DNA of 64,000 bases from Candidatus Pedobacter colombiensis (GTDB lineage: Bacteria; Bacteroidota; Bacteroidia; Sphingobacteriales; Sphingobacteriaceae), in assembly GCA_029202485.1 (NCBI GenBank), contig CP119313.1:434001-498000 (forward strand). The letters are read 5' to 3'. The notes under the pieces are model-generated. The model saw only the letters and a list, made by a program, of their open reading frames with translations. It did no database searches and was not told where the DNA came from. Below are positions 44,360-53,569 of this stretch, in pieces. The translations under genes were made by a program, and so were the position numbers. Position 1 is the first letter of the stretch. Every line of letters starts with the position of its first letter.

Positions 44360-47300
44360 TTAAAAATTAGTAAATAAACCAATGGTGAATGTTGGTACAA
44401 GATTTCTTCTCATATAATCTCCTGTAGCCGGGCTGTAATTGTATTTGTTGAAGCCTTTGGTGTATAAATTAGAGCCTTGTGCCTTGATTTCAAAATTGCT
44501 AAAGCCTATGGTTTTTAAAAACTGGTTGTTTAGCCTGTAGGATACGGTTACATCTCTTAACAACAGATAAGAGCCGTTCACAACATATTTGTTTGAGTTG
44601 TTGTAGGCCGGGAAATCATGGCTGAAGTCGATTGTGCTGATGTTATAAAACCCCATTACATCAGTTTTAGCTTCGTCTCCTGGCGTCTTGAAGTAATTTT
44701 CGGCACCTTCCTGTGGACGATTACTGGAAGGGCTAGGTCTGGGAATTCGCGTTTTAAAGCCAGTATATAGATCAATCATCGCATAAAAGTAAAATGGACC
44801 TATATCAAAACGGTTACTGATGCCTATCGCATAAGGAGGAATGCCATTGCCTGAATATTCCAGGTCATTAAGACCTTCGTCATTGCTAGAAGTCAGTTTT
44901 TTAATATTATTATTCTTATCATAAACAGTTGGCAATCCATCTGCGTTTAAACCTGCTGCTCTATAGCTAAATAATGAGCCAACAGGGTAACCAACGATGT
45001 AGTTGTTAATATTCGAACCGTCAACGTAGTTATAGTTGAATTTTGTGCTGTTTTGATATACGTCACGTACTTTACTGGTATTATAAGAAAATGCAATTCC
45101 AGTATTCCAGTTAAAGCTTTTGCGTTGTATCCAGTCACTGTTTAAGGCAATCTCAAAACCTTTGTTGTCGAGCTTTGCAGAGTTAAGCACAGCTGAAGAA
45201 GCCCCTTTAGTCGGATCTATTCCGGTATTGCCTAATAGGTCTTTACTCTTTTTACTATAAAAATCGATGCTACCGGTAATGCGTTTAAAGATGGTGAAAT
45301 CTAATCCGGCATTGAAGTTGTTTGTCTCTTCCCAACGTAATGCGCTATTTTCCAGGCTCAAAATATTTAATCCTGTGGATGTAGGGCTGGTACGGAGATT
45401 ATTGGCGTAATTGGCAATAATTTGTGGTAAGCTGACTTTTGAAACGTTTCCGTTAAATCCTTTGGATGCCCTTAGTTTTAAATGATCTACCCATGCCAAT
45501 TGCTCCATGAAAGCTTCTTTGTCAACATTCCATGCTGCTCCAACAGACCATAGCGGTTTGTAACGATACTTTGGATCAGTACCAAACAGGTTTGACTGAT
45601 CAATTCGCATACTTCCCGATAGGGTGTATTTAGACTTAAAGGTATAGACTCCGTTAAAGTAGGCCGATACGTAGCGGTTGTCTTCAAATGTTTTTTGAAA
45701 AAGGTCTGTAAAAGATAGTTGTGGATTAGGGTAGTAAAGTGGGTTAGACCAAGTTCCGGTAAGGATTTTATTGTAATCTACCGGTTGTTGTAGCAGCGTT
45801 TGATCGTTATAACCAAAATTTGCAAAACCATTGAGTTCGGCAGTTACTTTGCGTGTCTCTGCACCTATAATTACATTGATTGCGTGATCTTCGCTTAGTT
45901 TTTTATCATAGTTCAACTGCGCACGTAAGGTGTAGCCGGTTGTGGTTGCTACTTTGGTCTTGTTATAGCCACCTTTAGGTAAATTGAATTTAATGATGCC
46001 ATCGGTTCCAACTTCTGAATAGTTATTCACGTATTGTTTAATTTCTGAGGCATTTTCGGTTGCAATATGCTTATTTGTGGTTGTGCTGAATTCGTAGACT
46101 CCACCCACTTTTAAGGATAAGCCAGGTATAAATTTGTATAAAAGATCTCCTACAATTTTATTGGAAGTCGTCATGCCTCTGTCACTCACTTCATTAATAT
46201 CTCTTAAAGGGTAACTCATGTTGTCGAAATAGCCTTGAGCGATCATAGCATTGCTAAAAAGAGGATTGATCGGAGAGCCGGCAAATGTAGCTTTCGGATT
46301 TCCATTATCATCCTGAAAGCGTTCAAAAGAATAAAAATCGTTTAATCCGAATACAGGAACACTGTTGTTTTTAGTCTGGATGAAATCGGTAGTCATGATA
46401 AAGGACAATTTATCATTGAAATTATAGCTGCCTCTCCCAGAAAGTAGAAACCGCTGATCATTTGACTTAATTTTGCTGTTCTGGTTTCTGGTGAAATTAG
46501 AGGAAACATAGTATAATGCTTTTTCTGTTCCACCGGATAAGTTGAAATCGTATTGCTGTGTGACTTTGTTTTGCTCAAAATATTTGCTGTAATCAGCTGT
46601 ATTGTCATAAGCATATTGATCGGCCATCCTTTTTTCAGCTTCCGCTCGTGTAATTAAGCCATCAGATAGGTCGAGTAAGGGTTCATCGCCTGCCGAGTAC
46701 CTTTGCGGACTATTGGGATAGAAATTTTTTGGATACGGATATCTATCATAGGCATCTATGTTATATCTCATTTTTGTAGAGGTAGGTGCGAATCTGTAGG
46801 TGGTGTAATCTTCTTTAGGGGTTATACTCAAGGTGCTTCTGAAAGCAAATTTGGGATCGCCCTTTACCGCTTTTTTACGCTCTACAATGATTACCCCATT
46901 TGAAGCCCTTACCCCATAAATTGCTGCTGCGGCTGCATCTTTTAGTACTGTTACCGACTCAATCTCGTTTGGATTAATGCCATCTAAACTTAATTCCGTA
47001 GGATAGCCGTCCACAACAACTAAAGGTTGTTTGGTAGCCGAAATTGTTGAAATACCGCGGATCTGGAACAGGGAGTTGCCCTCAAACTTTAAGTCTCCAT
47101 TAATTAAAACCCCTGCAAGTTTGTTCTGTAAGCCTTGTAAGAAGTTATTGGTCACAATTGGTGACTCATAGGCTTTATTGTTAATGGTGCTTGTAGCACC
47201 TGTAAGCTGCTCTGTTTTTATTTTTTGATAACCAGTAAATACAACTGCTACCTCATCAAGTTCCCCGGTTTTTACTTCTAGTTTTATAGTAGGATTGGTT

Positions 47301-47899
47301 TTAAGTGCAGTTGCTGCAATTTCTTTGGTTTTATAGCCTACGAAGTAAAATTGCACGATGTCTTTTTCGTTGAGGTTGTCTAAAACGAATTCACCATTGG
47401 TGTTTGTGAATGCTGTTTTTCCTGTGCTTTTAACTTTAACGGTAGTGCCAGGCAGTGGAAATCCCTTCTCGTCGAGTACTTTTCCCCTGATTTCTATGGC
47501 CGTAAAAAAATCAACAACCTTATCCAAAAGGGATGGTAGTCGGTGTTTGATGATTACAGTTTTGTCCTTTAATGTATAAGTTAGCTCCTGATTGGCAAAG
47601 CACAATTCCAGGGCATCTGTCAAGCTTACTGCTTTTATATTTATACTAATCGGCCTGGCATTTCTGATCAGTATGGTATTGCCAATAAAGTCGTAACCAC
47701 TTTGGCTTTGTATTTTATTGATGATGGCTTCAAAAGAAGTGTTTTTCTCATGTAAAGTGATTTTTTGAGCAAAACTGCTCGCATTTACCTGAAGTAGAGA
47801 CACAGTCATTATGAAGACGGTCAGGTTAATCCTCATTATCCATTTCTTTTCCTTACGAACATAAGCCATAAGCTTAGTTCTAAGATTGTAATAAATCAT
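44360..47899 (-). CDS. SusC/RagA-family transporter with STN signalling domain (cassette B)
   Basis: This 1179-residue protein has a signal peptide core IMRINLTVFIMTVSLLQVNA. The STN domain (KITLHEKNTSFEAIINKIQS ... ALELCFANQELTYTLKDKTV) is followed by a carboxypeptidase-like domain (IRGKVLDEKGFPLPGTTVKV), the plug (VLKDAAAAAIYGVRASNGVI) and a barrel ending TFTIGLFTNF. The start may be 47899, 47869 or 47836; the last puts the signal peptide exactly at the N-terminus. The STN domain plus upstream fecR and sigma genes indicate a TonB-dependent transducer. Confidence 0.95.
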   Translation of the reverse strand: MIYYNLRTKLMAYVRKEKKWIMRINLTVFIMTVSLLQVNASSFAQKITLHEKNTSFEAIINKIQSQSGYDFIGNTILIRNARPISINIKAVSLTDALELCFANQELTYTLKDKTVIIKHRLPSLLDKVVDFFTAIEIRGKVLDEKGFPLPGTTVKVKSTGKTAFTNTNGEFVLDNLNEKDIVQFYFVGYKTKEIAATALKTNPTIKLEVKTGELDEVAVVFTGYQKIKTEQLTGATSTINNKAYESPIVTNNFLQGLQNKLAGVLINGDLKFEGNSLFQIRGISTISATKQPLVVVDGYPTELSLDGINPNEIESVTVLKDAAAAAIYGVRASNGVIIVERKKAVKGDPKFAFRSTLSITPKEDYTTYRFAPTSTKMRYNIDAYDRYPYPKNFYPNSPQRYSAGDEPLLDLSDGLITRAEAEKRMADQYAYDNTADYSKYFEQNKVTQQYDFNLSGGTEKALYYVSSNFTRNQNSKIKSNDQRFLLSGRGSYNFNDKLSFIMTTDFIQTKNNSVPVFGLNDFYSFERFQDDNGNPKATFAGSPINPLFSNAMIAQGYFDNMSYPLRDINEVSDRGMTTSNKIVGDLLYKFIPGLSLKVGGVYEFSTTTNKHIATENASEIKQYVNNYSEVGTDGIIKFNLPKGGYNKTKVATTTGYTLRAQLNYDKKLSEDHAINVIIGAETRKVTAELNGFANFGYNDQTLLQQPVDYNKILTGTWSNPLYYPNPQLSFTDLFQKTFEDNRYVSAYFNGVYTFKSKYTLSGSMRIDQSNLFGTDPKYRYKPLWSVGAAWNVDKEAFMEQLAWVDHLKLRASKGFNGNVSKVSLPQIIANYANNLRTSPTSTGLNILSLENSALRWEETNNFNAGLDFTIFKRITGSIDFYSKKSKDLLGNTGIDPTKGASSAVLNSAKLDNKGFEIALNSDWIQRKSFNWNTGIAFSYNTSKVRDVYQNSTKFNYNYVDGSNINNYIVGYPVGSLFSYRAAGLNADGLPTVYDKNNNIKKLTSSNDEGLNDLEYSGNGIPPYAIGISNRFDIGPFYFYAMIDLYTGFKTRIPRPSPSSNRPQEGAENYFKTPGDEAKTDVMGFYNISTIDFSHDFPAYNNSNKYVVNGSYLLLRDVTVSYRLNNQFLKTIGFSNFEIKAQGSNLYTKGFNKYNYSPATGDYMRRNLVPTFTIGLFTNF

Positions 47900-47971
47900 A
47901 TATTTGATTGTTTGGGTTTGGTTTGTTGATAATTGTGCTTACGATTTTTAATGGGTGAACTCAAGCGTTAG

Positions 47972-48035
47972 CCAGGGGAGGGTCGGATCTCTCCTGGTTC
48001 TTTTGATTTCCCATTCTTTATTCGGATTTCCGAAT
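47972..48035. other. Two hairpins in the fecR-susC gap (cassette B)
   Basis: The stem 47972-47980 with 47989-47997 (ccaggggag/ctctcctgg, one mismatch) and a smaller palindrome 48020-48035 (attcgg-attt-ccgaat) occupy the 152-bp gap. They sit where cassette A also has a hairpin. Confidence 0.4.
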
Positions 48036-48051
48036 ATTCTTTTAGTAATTT

Positions 48052-49251
48052 TTACTTCATAACGGTGATTCTCCTTCCATCAATTTTAAAATGAACATTT
48101 CCTGTTTCTTCGATCAGCTGAAGTACTGATGAAATATTTTTTGCTCTTGATACCACGCCAATGAATGATACTTGTGTTGTATTGTCTTGAAAGGATACAT
48201 CAACATCATACCATCTGGATATTTTATGCATGATGCTGCCCAGATTCTCATCATTAAATATAAAATAACCATTTTTCCAGGCGACCGCTTCTTTGATGTC
48301 TGCTTCCTGAATTTTTAGGTTGCCATCGGTTAAAATGGCTTGTTCGTTAGGCTTTAAGATTTGTGGAGCAAGCATTGAAAGTTTTGAGCCTTTGCTTAGG
48401 TGATAAGGGGAAATGCGTACAGAACCCTCTAGTAATGTCGTTTTTACAATGGCATTGTCTTCATAGCTGTTGACATTAAAATGGGTGCCTAATACTTCAA
48501 CTTCCTGCCGTGCGGTAACTACTATAAAGGGCTTTGTTTTGTCTTTAGCAACTTCGAAATAAGCTTCGCCACTAAGTATAACTTTTCGCTCTTTCAGAGG
48601 GCCAAAGAATGTGGGGTATTGAAGTGTTGAAGCAGCATTTAGCCATACTTTTGTTCCGTCCGGAAGGTTAATCTGGTATTGCCCCCCGCGAGGTGTAGCT
48701 ATTGTGTTGGTTTTAGTTGCAAGCTTGGTATATTGTTTATCAGAGATTTCAGAATTGACCTGGTAGACTATTTGTCCGTCTTTAGTTTTTGTGATGCTTA
48801 CTCCAGCTTCTGTAGCAAGTTCTCCTTTTGTTGTATCAGATAGTATAATTTTACGGCCATCAGCTAATGTTAATGTGGCTTGGTTCTTACCGGGACCAAT
48901 GTCGTTTTTATACGTTATATCAGATTTGGAATGGGGTTGTTGGTTTCTGATTGCGAAAAAGTAGATTCCTATTGTAGATAGTATTAAAATTGCAGCTGCC
49001 GCAGTAAATATTTTTCTGCGAATAAAGCGGTAATTATTTAAGGTCTTAGTTTGTTGTTGTGGGGTATCAATAATGTTGTTGATATCTGTAAATAGCGCAT
49101 CCAGCCATATTTCTTTTTGCTGAATATTCATTTTTTGCCAGCCGTTATCATCGTTGTGATATGCAGCCAGCCAGTTTTCTACCTGTTGTTGCTCAAGTGG
49201 AGTACATTTGTCGTTCAGATATCGGTCTAGTAAATCTTTCGTTTTGTTCAT
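48052..49251 (-). CDS. FecR-family anti-sigma factor (cassette B)
   Basis: This 399-residue protein has an N-terminal cytoplasmic region, a transmembrane helix near residues 78-97 (IFTAAAAILILSTIGIYFF) and a periplasmic FecR domain (PRGGQYQINLPDGTKVWLN, GEAYFEVAKDKTKPFIVV, VLGTHFNVNSYED). Its C-terminus is STN-like (SFIGVVSRAKNISSVLQLIE). It is strongly similar in layout to the cassette A FecR but lacks the repeat-encoded insertion. It lies 88 bp after the sigma gene it should control. Confidence 0.93.
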   Translation of the reverse strand: MNKTKDLLDRYLNDKCTPLEQQQVENWLAAYHNDDNGWQKMNIQQKEIWLDALFTDINNIIDTPQQQTKTLNNYRFIRRKIFTAAAAILILSTIGIYFFAIRNQQPHSKSDITYKNDIGPGKNQATLTLADGRKIILSDTTKGELATEAGVSITKTKDGQIVYQVNSEISDKQYTKLATKTNTIATPRGGQYQINLPDGTKVWLNAASTLQYPTFFGPLKERKVILSGEAYFEVAKDKTKPFIVVTARQEVEVLGTHFNVNSYEDNAIVKTTLLEGSVRISPYHLSKGSKLSMLAPQILKPNEQAILTDGNLKIQEADIKEAVAWKNGYFIFNDENLGSIMHKISRWYDVDVSFQDNTTQVSFIGVVSRAKNISSVLQLIEETGNVHFKIDGRRITVMK

Positions 49252-49339
49252 CTGTATATAAATGCGCTTTCAAGGGTATAGTCGTATCAACTACGCTTTG
49301 GTACCGTAAGATTTTAAAATATATTTTACTTTATTTTTG

Positions 49340-49906
49340 TTAAAGTAAGAGTACCGAAAGTTTATCAAGTGTTTCTCTCAGTGACTTCATGGCTGCTGTT
49401 AATTGATTCTTTACAGTTTGATCTGATAAATTTAGTTTGCTGGCAATATCAGTAATGCTATGATGGTCTTCTCTACTTAATTTGTAGATTTCTCTGGTGC
49501 GCGGGGGAAGTTTTTCAATGGCTTGATCGACTATTTTTTTAAGGTCTTTTGCTTCTAGTTCCTTTTCCGGATTATAAGAGGAGTACGTAGATAAGGACTG
49601 TAAAATGATCGCATATTCTTCTCTGGTTATATTTTTACGGATTTTGTCAATCACCTTGTGTCTTACGGATGCAAATAAATAGGTTTGGACAGAAGAGGTA
49701 ATGAAAATTTTCTCACGTGTTGTCCATAAACTTGTAAAGAGGTCTTGTATCAGGTCACGGGCATCATCCATTGAAAATAGTTTTGCAGTTGCAAAGCTTG
49801 TCAATTGGGGCGCATGTCTTTTGTATATTTCTGCAAAAGCTTCCCTGTTGTCCTGTTTTAACAGATCAATAAGTTCCTGATCAGAAATTGAATTGTAAGA
49901 TGGCAT
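49340..49906 (-). CDS. ECF RNA polymerase sigma factor (cassette B)
   Basis: This 188-residue protein has region 2 (LIDLLKQDNREAFAEIYKRH, DARDLIQDLFTSLW) and region 4 (AIEKLPPRTREIYKLSREDH, ITDIASKLNLSDQTVKNQLT). There is no hydrophobic tail of the kind seen in sigma A, although it ends SVLLL. Start ATG 49906 gives MPSYNSISDQELIDLL, the usual family N-terminus. It heads the cassette B transcript and is likely autoregulated through FecR. Confidence 0.92.
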   Translation of the reverse strand: MPSYNSISDQELIDLLKQDNREAFAEIYKRHAPQLTSFATAKLFSMDDARDLIQDLFTSLWTTREKIFITSSVQTYLFASVRHKVIDKIRKNITREEYAIILQSLSTYSSYNPEKELEAKDLKKIVDQAIEKLPPRTREIYKLSREDHHSITDIASKLNLSDQTVKNQLTAAMKSLRETLDKLSVLLL

Positions 49907-49988
49907 AGTCAGTTCCCCTAAAAACAAAGTTAGATTTTAATCGGAGAATAGGAGGGTAATACTTAAGCAAAGTATATCTTTTAAAGGA

Positions 49989-50017
49989 AAAGCCCTGTTG
50001 AATTTCAACAGGGCTTT
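49989..50017. terminator. Hairpin terminator after the NUMOD protein gene
   Basis: The stem 49989-50000 with 50006-50017 (aaagccctgttg/caacagggcttt) has a 5-nt loop. On the minus strand it is followed by a short T-rich stretch. It lies 4 bp past the NUMOD gene stop and insulates cassette B. Confidence 0.75.
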
Positions 50018-50021
50018 GAAC

Positions 50022-51251
50022 TTATTGAATGGCTAGTTCCCTTTTTCTTTTCATGTGCCTTTGTAACCCAGATCCGGCATAATGTGGATGCTTGCGCAAT
50101 TCATTGATGTTGATCCGTAATTGTTGTCCTTTACGCCATAAATATCCTCCGGCTGTTAGGGTGTGCCCGTTAACTGCCAGGTGGATGTTGGTATTGTCAA
50201 CTTGTGTTGCTTTTGCTGCGGCTACACAATTTTTAAAGGATTGAATCCAGCGGCCATCTAAATCATATTGGGATATCCCCGATCTGCTAAGGGTTATTTT
50301 TGGGTCGACAGCGATCTTTTTCTTGATCACCTTGCTCCATATAAAACCGCCATAAGTTAAGCCTCGGCCATTAATTACATTACGGATACCATTTTTGTGG
50401 ACTTTAACTGCTTTTGCGGCTTCTACGGTATTGATATGTGTATCAACCAGATTGCCTTCAAGATCATATTGCCCTATGATGTGTTGTTGTTTTGCGAGTG
50501 GGGAATGTCCATACCATCTTTCTTTCAACATGGGCTTTAGGTCAAGCTCGAGCTCATTGCCTCGCCTCCATAAATATCCACAAGCGGTAACCACTTTTCC
50601 TGTATCTCTGGCTGCAATAGAAATATATCCTTGAGCAGTGTTCATTGCTTCTGCTGCAATTCTGGCATTGGAATAAGTTTCCAGTAATTGCCCTGTTAAA
50701 GAATAGCGGCTGACATTGTAAGTGCCTTTTTGTTTTTTCGTTGCAGTGATCTTGTCACGACTCTTTTTCTTTATTTCTTCACTAAACTCCGGGAAAAATG
50801 ATCTTCTTCTTCCGGACGCCATCATCCTTGCCGCTTTGTCTTTTGGTGTGCCTAAGAGCAAGTTTTCTGCTCTTAAGTTAAGGTTGTCCCCGTCTTTTGG
50901 AAATACCAGAAGTTGCTTGTCACTTAGGTCGAATTCGTCGACAAAACAATAATAGACCAATCGGGCAACACTTAAATAGTACCTTCTTTTGTTGGCGGAT
51001 AAAGTAATTCCTGCATATTTTGCAGTATCGCCGGTTTGAGAGTTTTTGCTTTCAGAGATTATTGTTTTGATAATCATGCCAGGTTTTTGTCTGGCAATAC
51101 CTTTTTTATCGATAGAGCTTTTCTCCAATCTACGTACTCTCCCTAAGCTAGAAACCTCGTATGGCGCATCCAGTTTTGGAATTGAGGACCATAATTCACC
51201 TGGGAGCGCTTCAGGTGAAAGGTTTTCGTATGGGTAATTCATATTTGGCAT
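50022..51251 (-). CDS. NUMOD4/NUMOD1-repeat protein, homing-endonuclease-like with degenerate HNH region
   Basis: This 409-residue basic protein opens with a NUMOD4-like segment (residues ~20-42: LWSSIP, then YEVSSLGRVRRL). Residues ~96-135 align with the HNH core of such proteins but read VFPKDGDNLNLRAENLLLGT, where the usual 'vnHkDGdk.nNr.eNL' histidine is missing. Three NUMOD1-like repeats follow, starting near residues 183 (YSLTGQLLETYSNARIAAEA), 262 (YDLEGNLVDTHINTVEAAKA) and 329 (YDLDGRWIQSFKNCVAAAKA), each closing with a G-Y/F-L/I-W motif. NUMOD modules bind DNA. No intron or intein surrounds it. It may be a domesticated DNA-binding protein. The start could also be 51242. Confidence 0.8.
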   Translation of the reverse strand: MPNMNYPYENLSPEALPGELWSSIPKLDAPYEVSSLGRVRRLEKSSIDKKGIARQKPGMIIKTIISESKNSQTGDTAKYAGITLSANKRRYYLSVARLVYYCFVDEFDLSDKQLLVFPKDGDNLNLRAENLLLGTPKDKAARMMASGRRRSFFPEFSEEIKKKSRDKITATKKQKGTYNVSRYSLTGQLLETYSNARIAAEAMNTAQGYISIAARDTGKVVTACGYLWRRGNELELDLKPMLKERWYGHSPLAKQQHIIGQYDLEGNLVDTHINTVEAAKAVKVHKNGIRNVINGRGLTYGGFIWSKVIKKKIAVDPKITLSRSGISQYDLDGRWIQSFKNCVAAAKATQVDNTNIHLAVNGHTLTAGGYLWRKGQQLRININELRKHPHYAGSGLQRHMKRKRELAIQ

Positions 51252-51706
51252 AATTTGATGTAAATATATCAGATTAAGTATTTATCTGGTTAATTTTTTT
51301 TCGTTTTATTTTTGATCAAATTCTTTTTGTGGCTAATAAACAATTAGAATTTTTTTTAGTTTATTTTTTCTTGCCTTTTTTGAAAAGAAATTCCAAAAGT
51401 ATAGGGAAACAATATCCAGACTATCCTTTTGTGGGAAATTTATGAATTTGAATCTATGGGCTGGAATTTGTATTGCTTTTGGTCTTTTTGATGCTTTGTG
51501 GTTGTGCTTTTGATGAGGATATTGAGGTGATTGTATTTTTTTGTATTTGATGTGTGGTTTGGAGGAGTGTTTTTGTGTTAAGTCTTAGTTTTTTTGGTTG
51601 AAGTTGTCTTGAAGTGAGTGGTGTTTGGATTTTTTTGCTGTTCTTTGTAAAGAAATCTGGTTTTTTTGTTGTTTTTGAATGAAAACTGGAATTTAAATCT
51701 TATTGT
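51252..51706. other. 455-bp gene-free, cytosine-poor region
   Basis: No credible gene was seen between the divergent NUMOD and SBP genes. The + strand is T/G-rich; within 51481-51660 I count only 8 cytosines in 180 bases, so the minus strand, which would be the NUMOD mRNA leader, is A/C-rich and nearly free of G. No clear promoter match was identified. Confidence 0.6.
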
Positions 51707-52393
51707 ATGACCAACAAGAAAGTATTAAAAGTCGGATTGGACTCTGCAGCTCCATTTCCAATGCATTCTGATTACAATGCTGAAAATTTTGAAGGATTTG
51801 AGGTTGATTTACTCCGGGCCATTACCAGTCATCTGAATTTAGAAGTTGAATATGAAGTTTCTTTATGGTCTACCATACTGGAAAAGCTGTTTAAAGGCGA
51901 ACTCGATCTCATTTGTTCTGCTGTAACGGTAACGGCCTCTCGTCAACATATTCTTGAATTTAGTAATCCTTATTTATATTTCAGATTATGTGCAGTAGTG
52001 TCAGAGAACGATTCGTTATCTGGTTTACACCATTTTAAAAATAAAACGATAGGGGTGAGGGAGGCGACAGAGGCAGAGCGGTATGTACGGGAACAGTTTC
52101 CAGCAAACAACATTGTATATGCGGTTACCAATAAAGAACTTTATAGAAAGCTACAGTCTGGAAAAATTGATTTGTTGATTGACGATTCGCCAATAGCGGG
52201 CGGCTTCCTGCAAAAGAATAAAAAGCTAAAAATAGGAATGTTCCTGCCTAAAACGGATTCATCTTACGCTATAGCTATGAAAAAAGGAGATGTAAAACTT
52301 AAAGCTCAATTTAACGAAGTACTGAGTCTGCTTAAAGAAAATGGCACCTACCAGAATATCTATAAAAAATGGTTTAGCGAGATACAGTTTTAG
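51707..52393 (+). CDS. SBP_bac_3-type solute-binding protein without signal peptide
   Basis: This 228-residue protein has the amino-acid-binding fold of ABC/ligand-gated systems: KVGLDSAAPFPMHSDYN, GFEVDLLRAITSHLNLEVEY, LFKGELDLICSAVTVTASRQ, and the C-terminal KGDVKLKAQFNEVLSLLKEN with YQNIYKKWF. The N-terminus starts directly with the first strand, and an in-frame stop at 51680 rules out an upstream signal peptide. It would therefore stay in the cytoplasm unless exported unconventionally. No ABC permease or ATPase is adjacent. The stop overlaps the end of the convergent hypothetical gene by 4 bp. Confidence 0.85.
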   Translation: MTNKKVLKVGLDSAAPFPMHSDYNAENFEGFEVDLLRAITSHLNLEVEYEVSLWSTILEKLFKGELDLICSAVTVTASRQHILEFSNPYLYFRLCAVVSENDSLSGLHHFKNKTIGVREATEAERYVREQFPANNIVYAVTNKELYRKLQSGKIDLLIDDSPIAGGFLQKNKKLKIGMFLPKTDSSYAIAMKKGDVKLKAQFNEVLSLLKENGTYQNIYKKWFSEIQF

Positions 52394-52821
52394 TCTTCGT
52401 CGACTACAACGGTAATGTCTTTATCGAGCTTTATGGTGTGTAGGACTTTTGTTTTTTCGCTATAGACAACTACTTTGTTTTCGTCCAGATATTGTACCAA
52501 TCGATAAGGTGTTGATATTTGGATATATCTCCATTGGGTGTAAAATTGATCCTGGATTGCTTTCTCTTCAGGTAAAAAAGTAATGATTACTTCAATGTCT
52601 GTTGCTCTACTGATAAAGAAGCGATCACTGGTTTGTAGTGATTGTTGACCTAAAGCTGTATGGTTAAGCGCCTCCAGAGCGATAGCTCTTAGTCCTGATG
52701 CAGGCTGACTTGGGTTTTTATTGATCAGATCTACAATGAGGTTGTTTACTTCATCTCTGTTTTTCAGAAGTTTCCCGTTGCCAACTTTTAATATTTTAAA
52801 GTAGATTTTTAATGGTTTCAT
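52390..52821 (-). CDS. Hypothetical protein
   Basis: This 143-residue protein is not recognised. It is mixed alpha/beta, soluble, with no signal peptide or membrane segment and no cysteines; it ends in an acidic DKDITVVVDED tail. It converges with the SBP-like gene (4-bp overlap of the ends), which suggests both frames are real. There is no operon partner on its strand. Confidence 0.6.
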   Translation of the reverse strand: MKPLKIYFKILKVGNGKLLKNRDEVNNLIVDLINKNPSQPASGLRAIALEALNHTALGQQSLQTSDRFFISRATDIEVIITFLPEEKAIQDQFYTQWRYIQISTPYRLVQYLDENKVVVYSEKTKVLHTIKLDKDITVVVDED

Positions 52822-52908
52822 GTGAGGTTGAATTGACGACTTGAAGCATCGCGGCCAAATATATAAAACTTCTGCTTTTAATGACTGGACAAAATATTAT
52901 CTTTAATT

Positions 52909-53496
52909 ATGAATAAAAACAGGTTGGAAGCTTTTAGTGATGGGGTGATGGCGATTATCATTACCATTATGGTTCTGGAATTGAAAACCCCGCATGGGAC
53001 TACCATTGCGGCCTTAGTTCCATTGATACCTGTGTTGATGAGTTATCTGTTGAGTTTTATCTATGTAGGTATATACTGGAATAACCATCATCATATGATG
53101 CAGCTGGTAAAAAAGGTTAATGGCAAGGCCTTATGGGCAAATTTACATTTACTTTTCTGGCTTTCTTTGTTCCCTTTTGCTACAGCATGGATGGGTGAAA
53201 ATCATTATGAATCCTGGCCTGTAATTATTTATGGCTGTGTGGTATTTATGGCTTCGGTTGCTTATTTTATTTTGGAGCGGACGTTGGTGAGGTTACACGG
53301 TGCTGATTCTGTAATTGCTCAGACCTATGGGCTTGATATTAAAGGGAAGGTTTCGTCGGCTATTTATATTGTGAGTATTGCAGGAAGCTTTATGAGTTCA
53401 TGGATTGGTATAGCAGGCTATGTGTTGGTCGCCATTATTTGGTTTGTCCCTGATACAAGGGTAGAGAAAAGACTTCAAAAGGAAGAGCCGGAATAA
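52909..53496 (+). CDS. TMEM175-like (DUF1211) potassium channel family protein
   Basis: This 195-residue protein has six likely transmembrane helices. It begins with the family signature RLEAFSDGVMAIIITIMVLE (FSDG in helix 1, whose residues line the pore in TMEM175 channels). Bacterial members are single six-helix units that assemble as tetramers and conduct potassium. Length fits. It is probably monocistronic; the sucD promoter begins right after it. Confidence 0.87.
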   Translation: MNKNRLEAFSDGVMAIIITIMVLELKTPHGTTIAALVPLIPVLMSYLLSFIYVGIYWNNHHHMMQLVKKVNGKALWANLHLLFWLSLFPFATAWMGENHYESWPVIIYGCVVFMASVAYFILERTLVRLHGADSVIAQTYGLDIKGKVSSAIYIVSIAGSFMSSWIGIAGYVLVAIIWFVPDTRVEKRLQKEEPE

Positions 53497-53519
53497 ATGC
53501 AATAAAATTTGGATTGCAT

Positions 53520-53550
53520 TTGACATTGCATTTCAATTAGCTTAGCTTTG
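53520..53550 (+). promoter_or_regulatory. sucD promoter
   Basis: The -33 TTG at 53520-53522 and -7 TAGCTTTG at 53543-53550 (exact TAnnTTTG) are separated by 20 nt. The ATG follows 19 bp after the -7 element. Confidence 0.75.
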
Positions 53551-53569
53551 CACAAAAAAATAAAGATAC

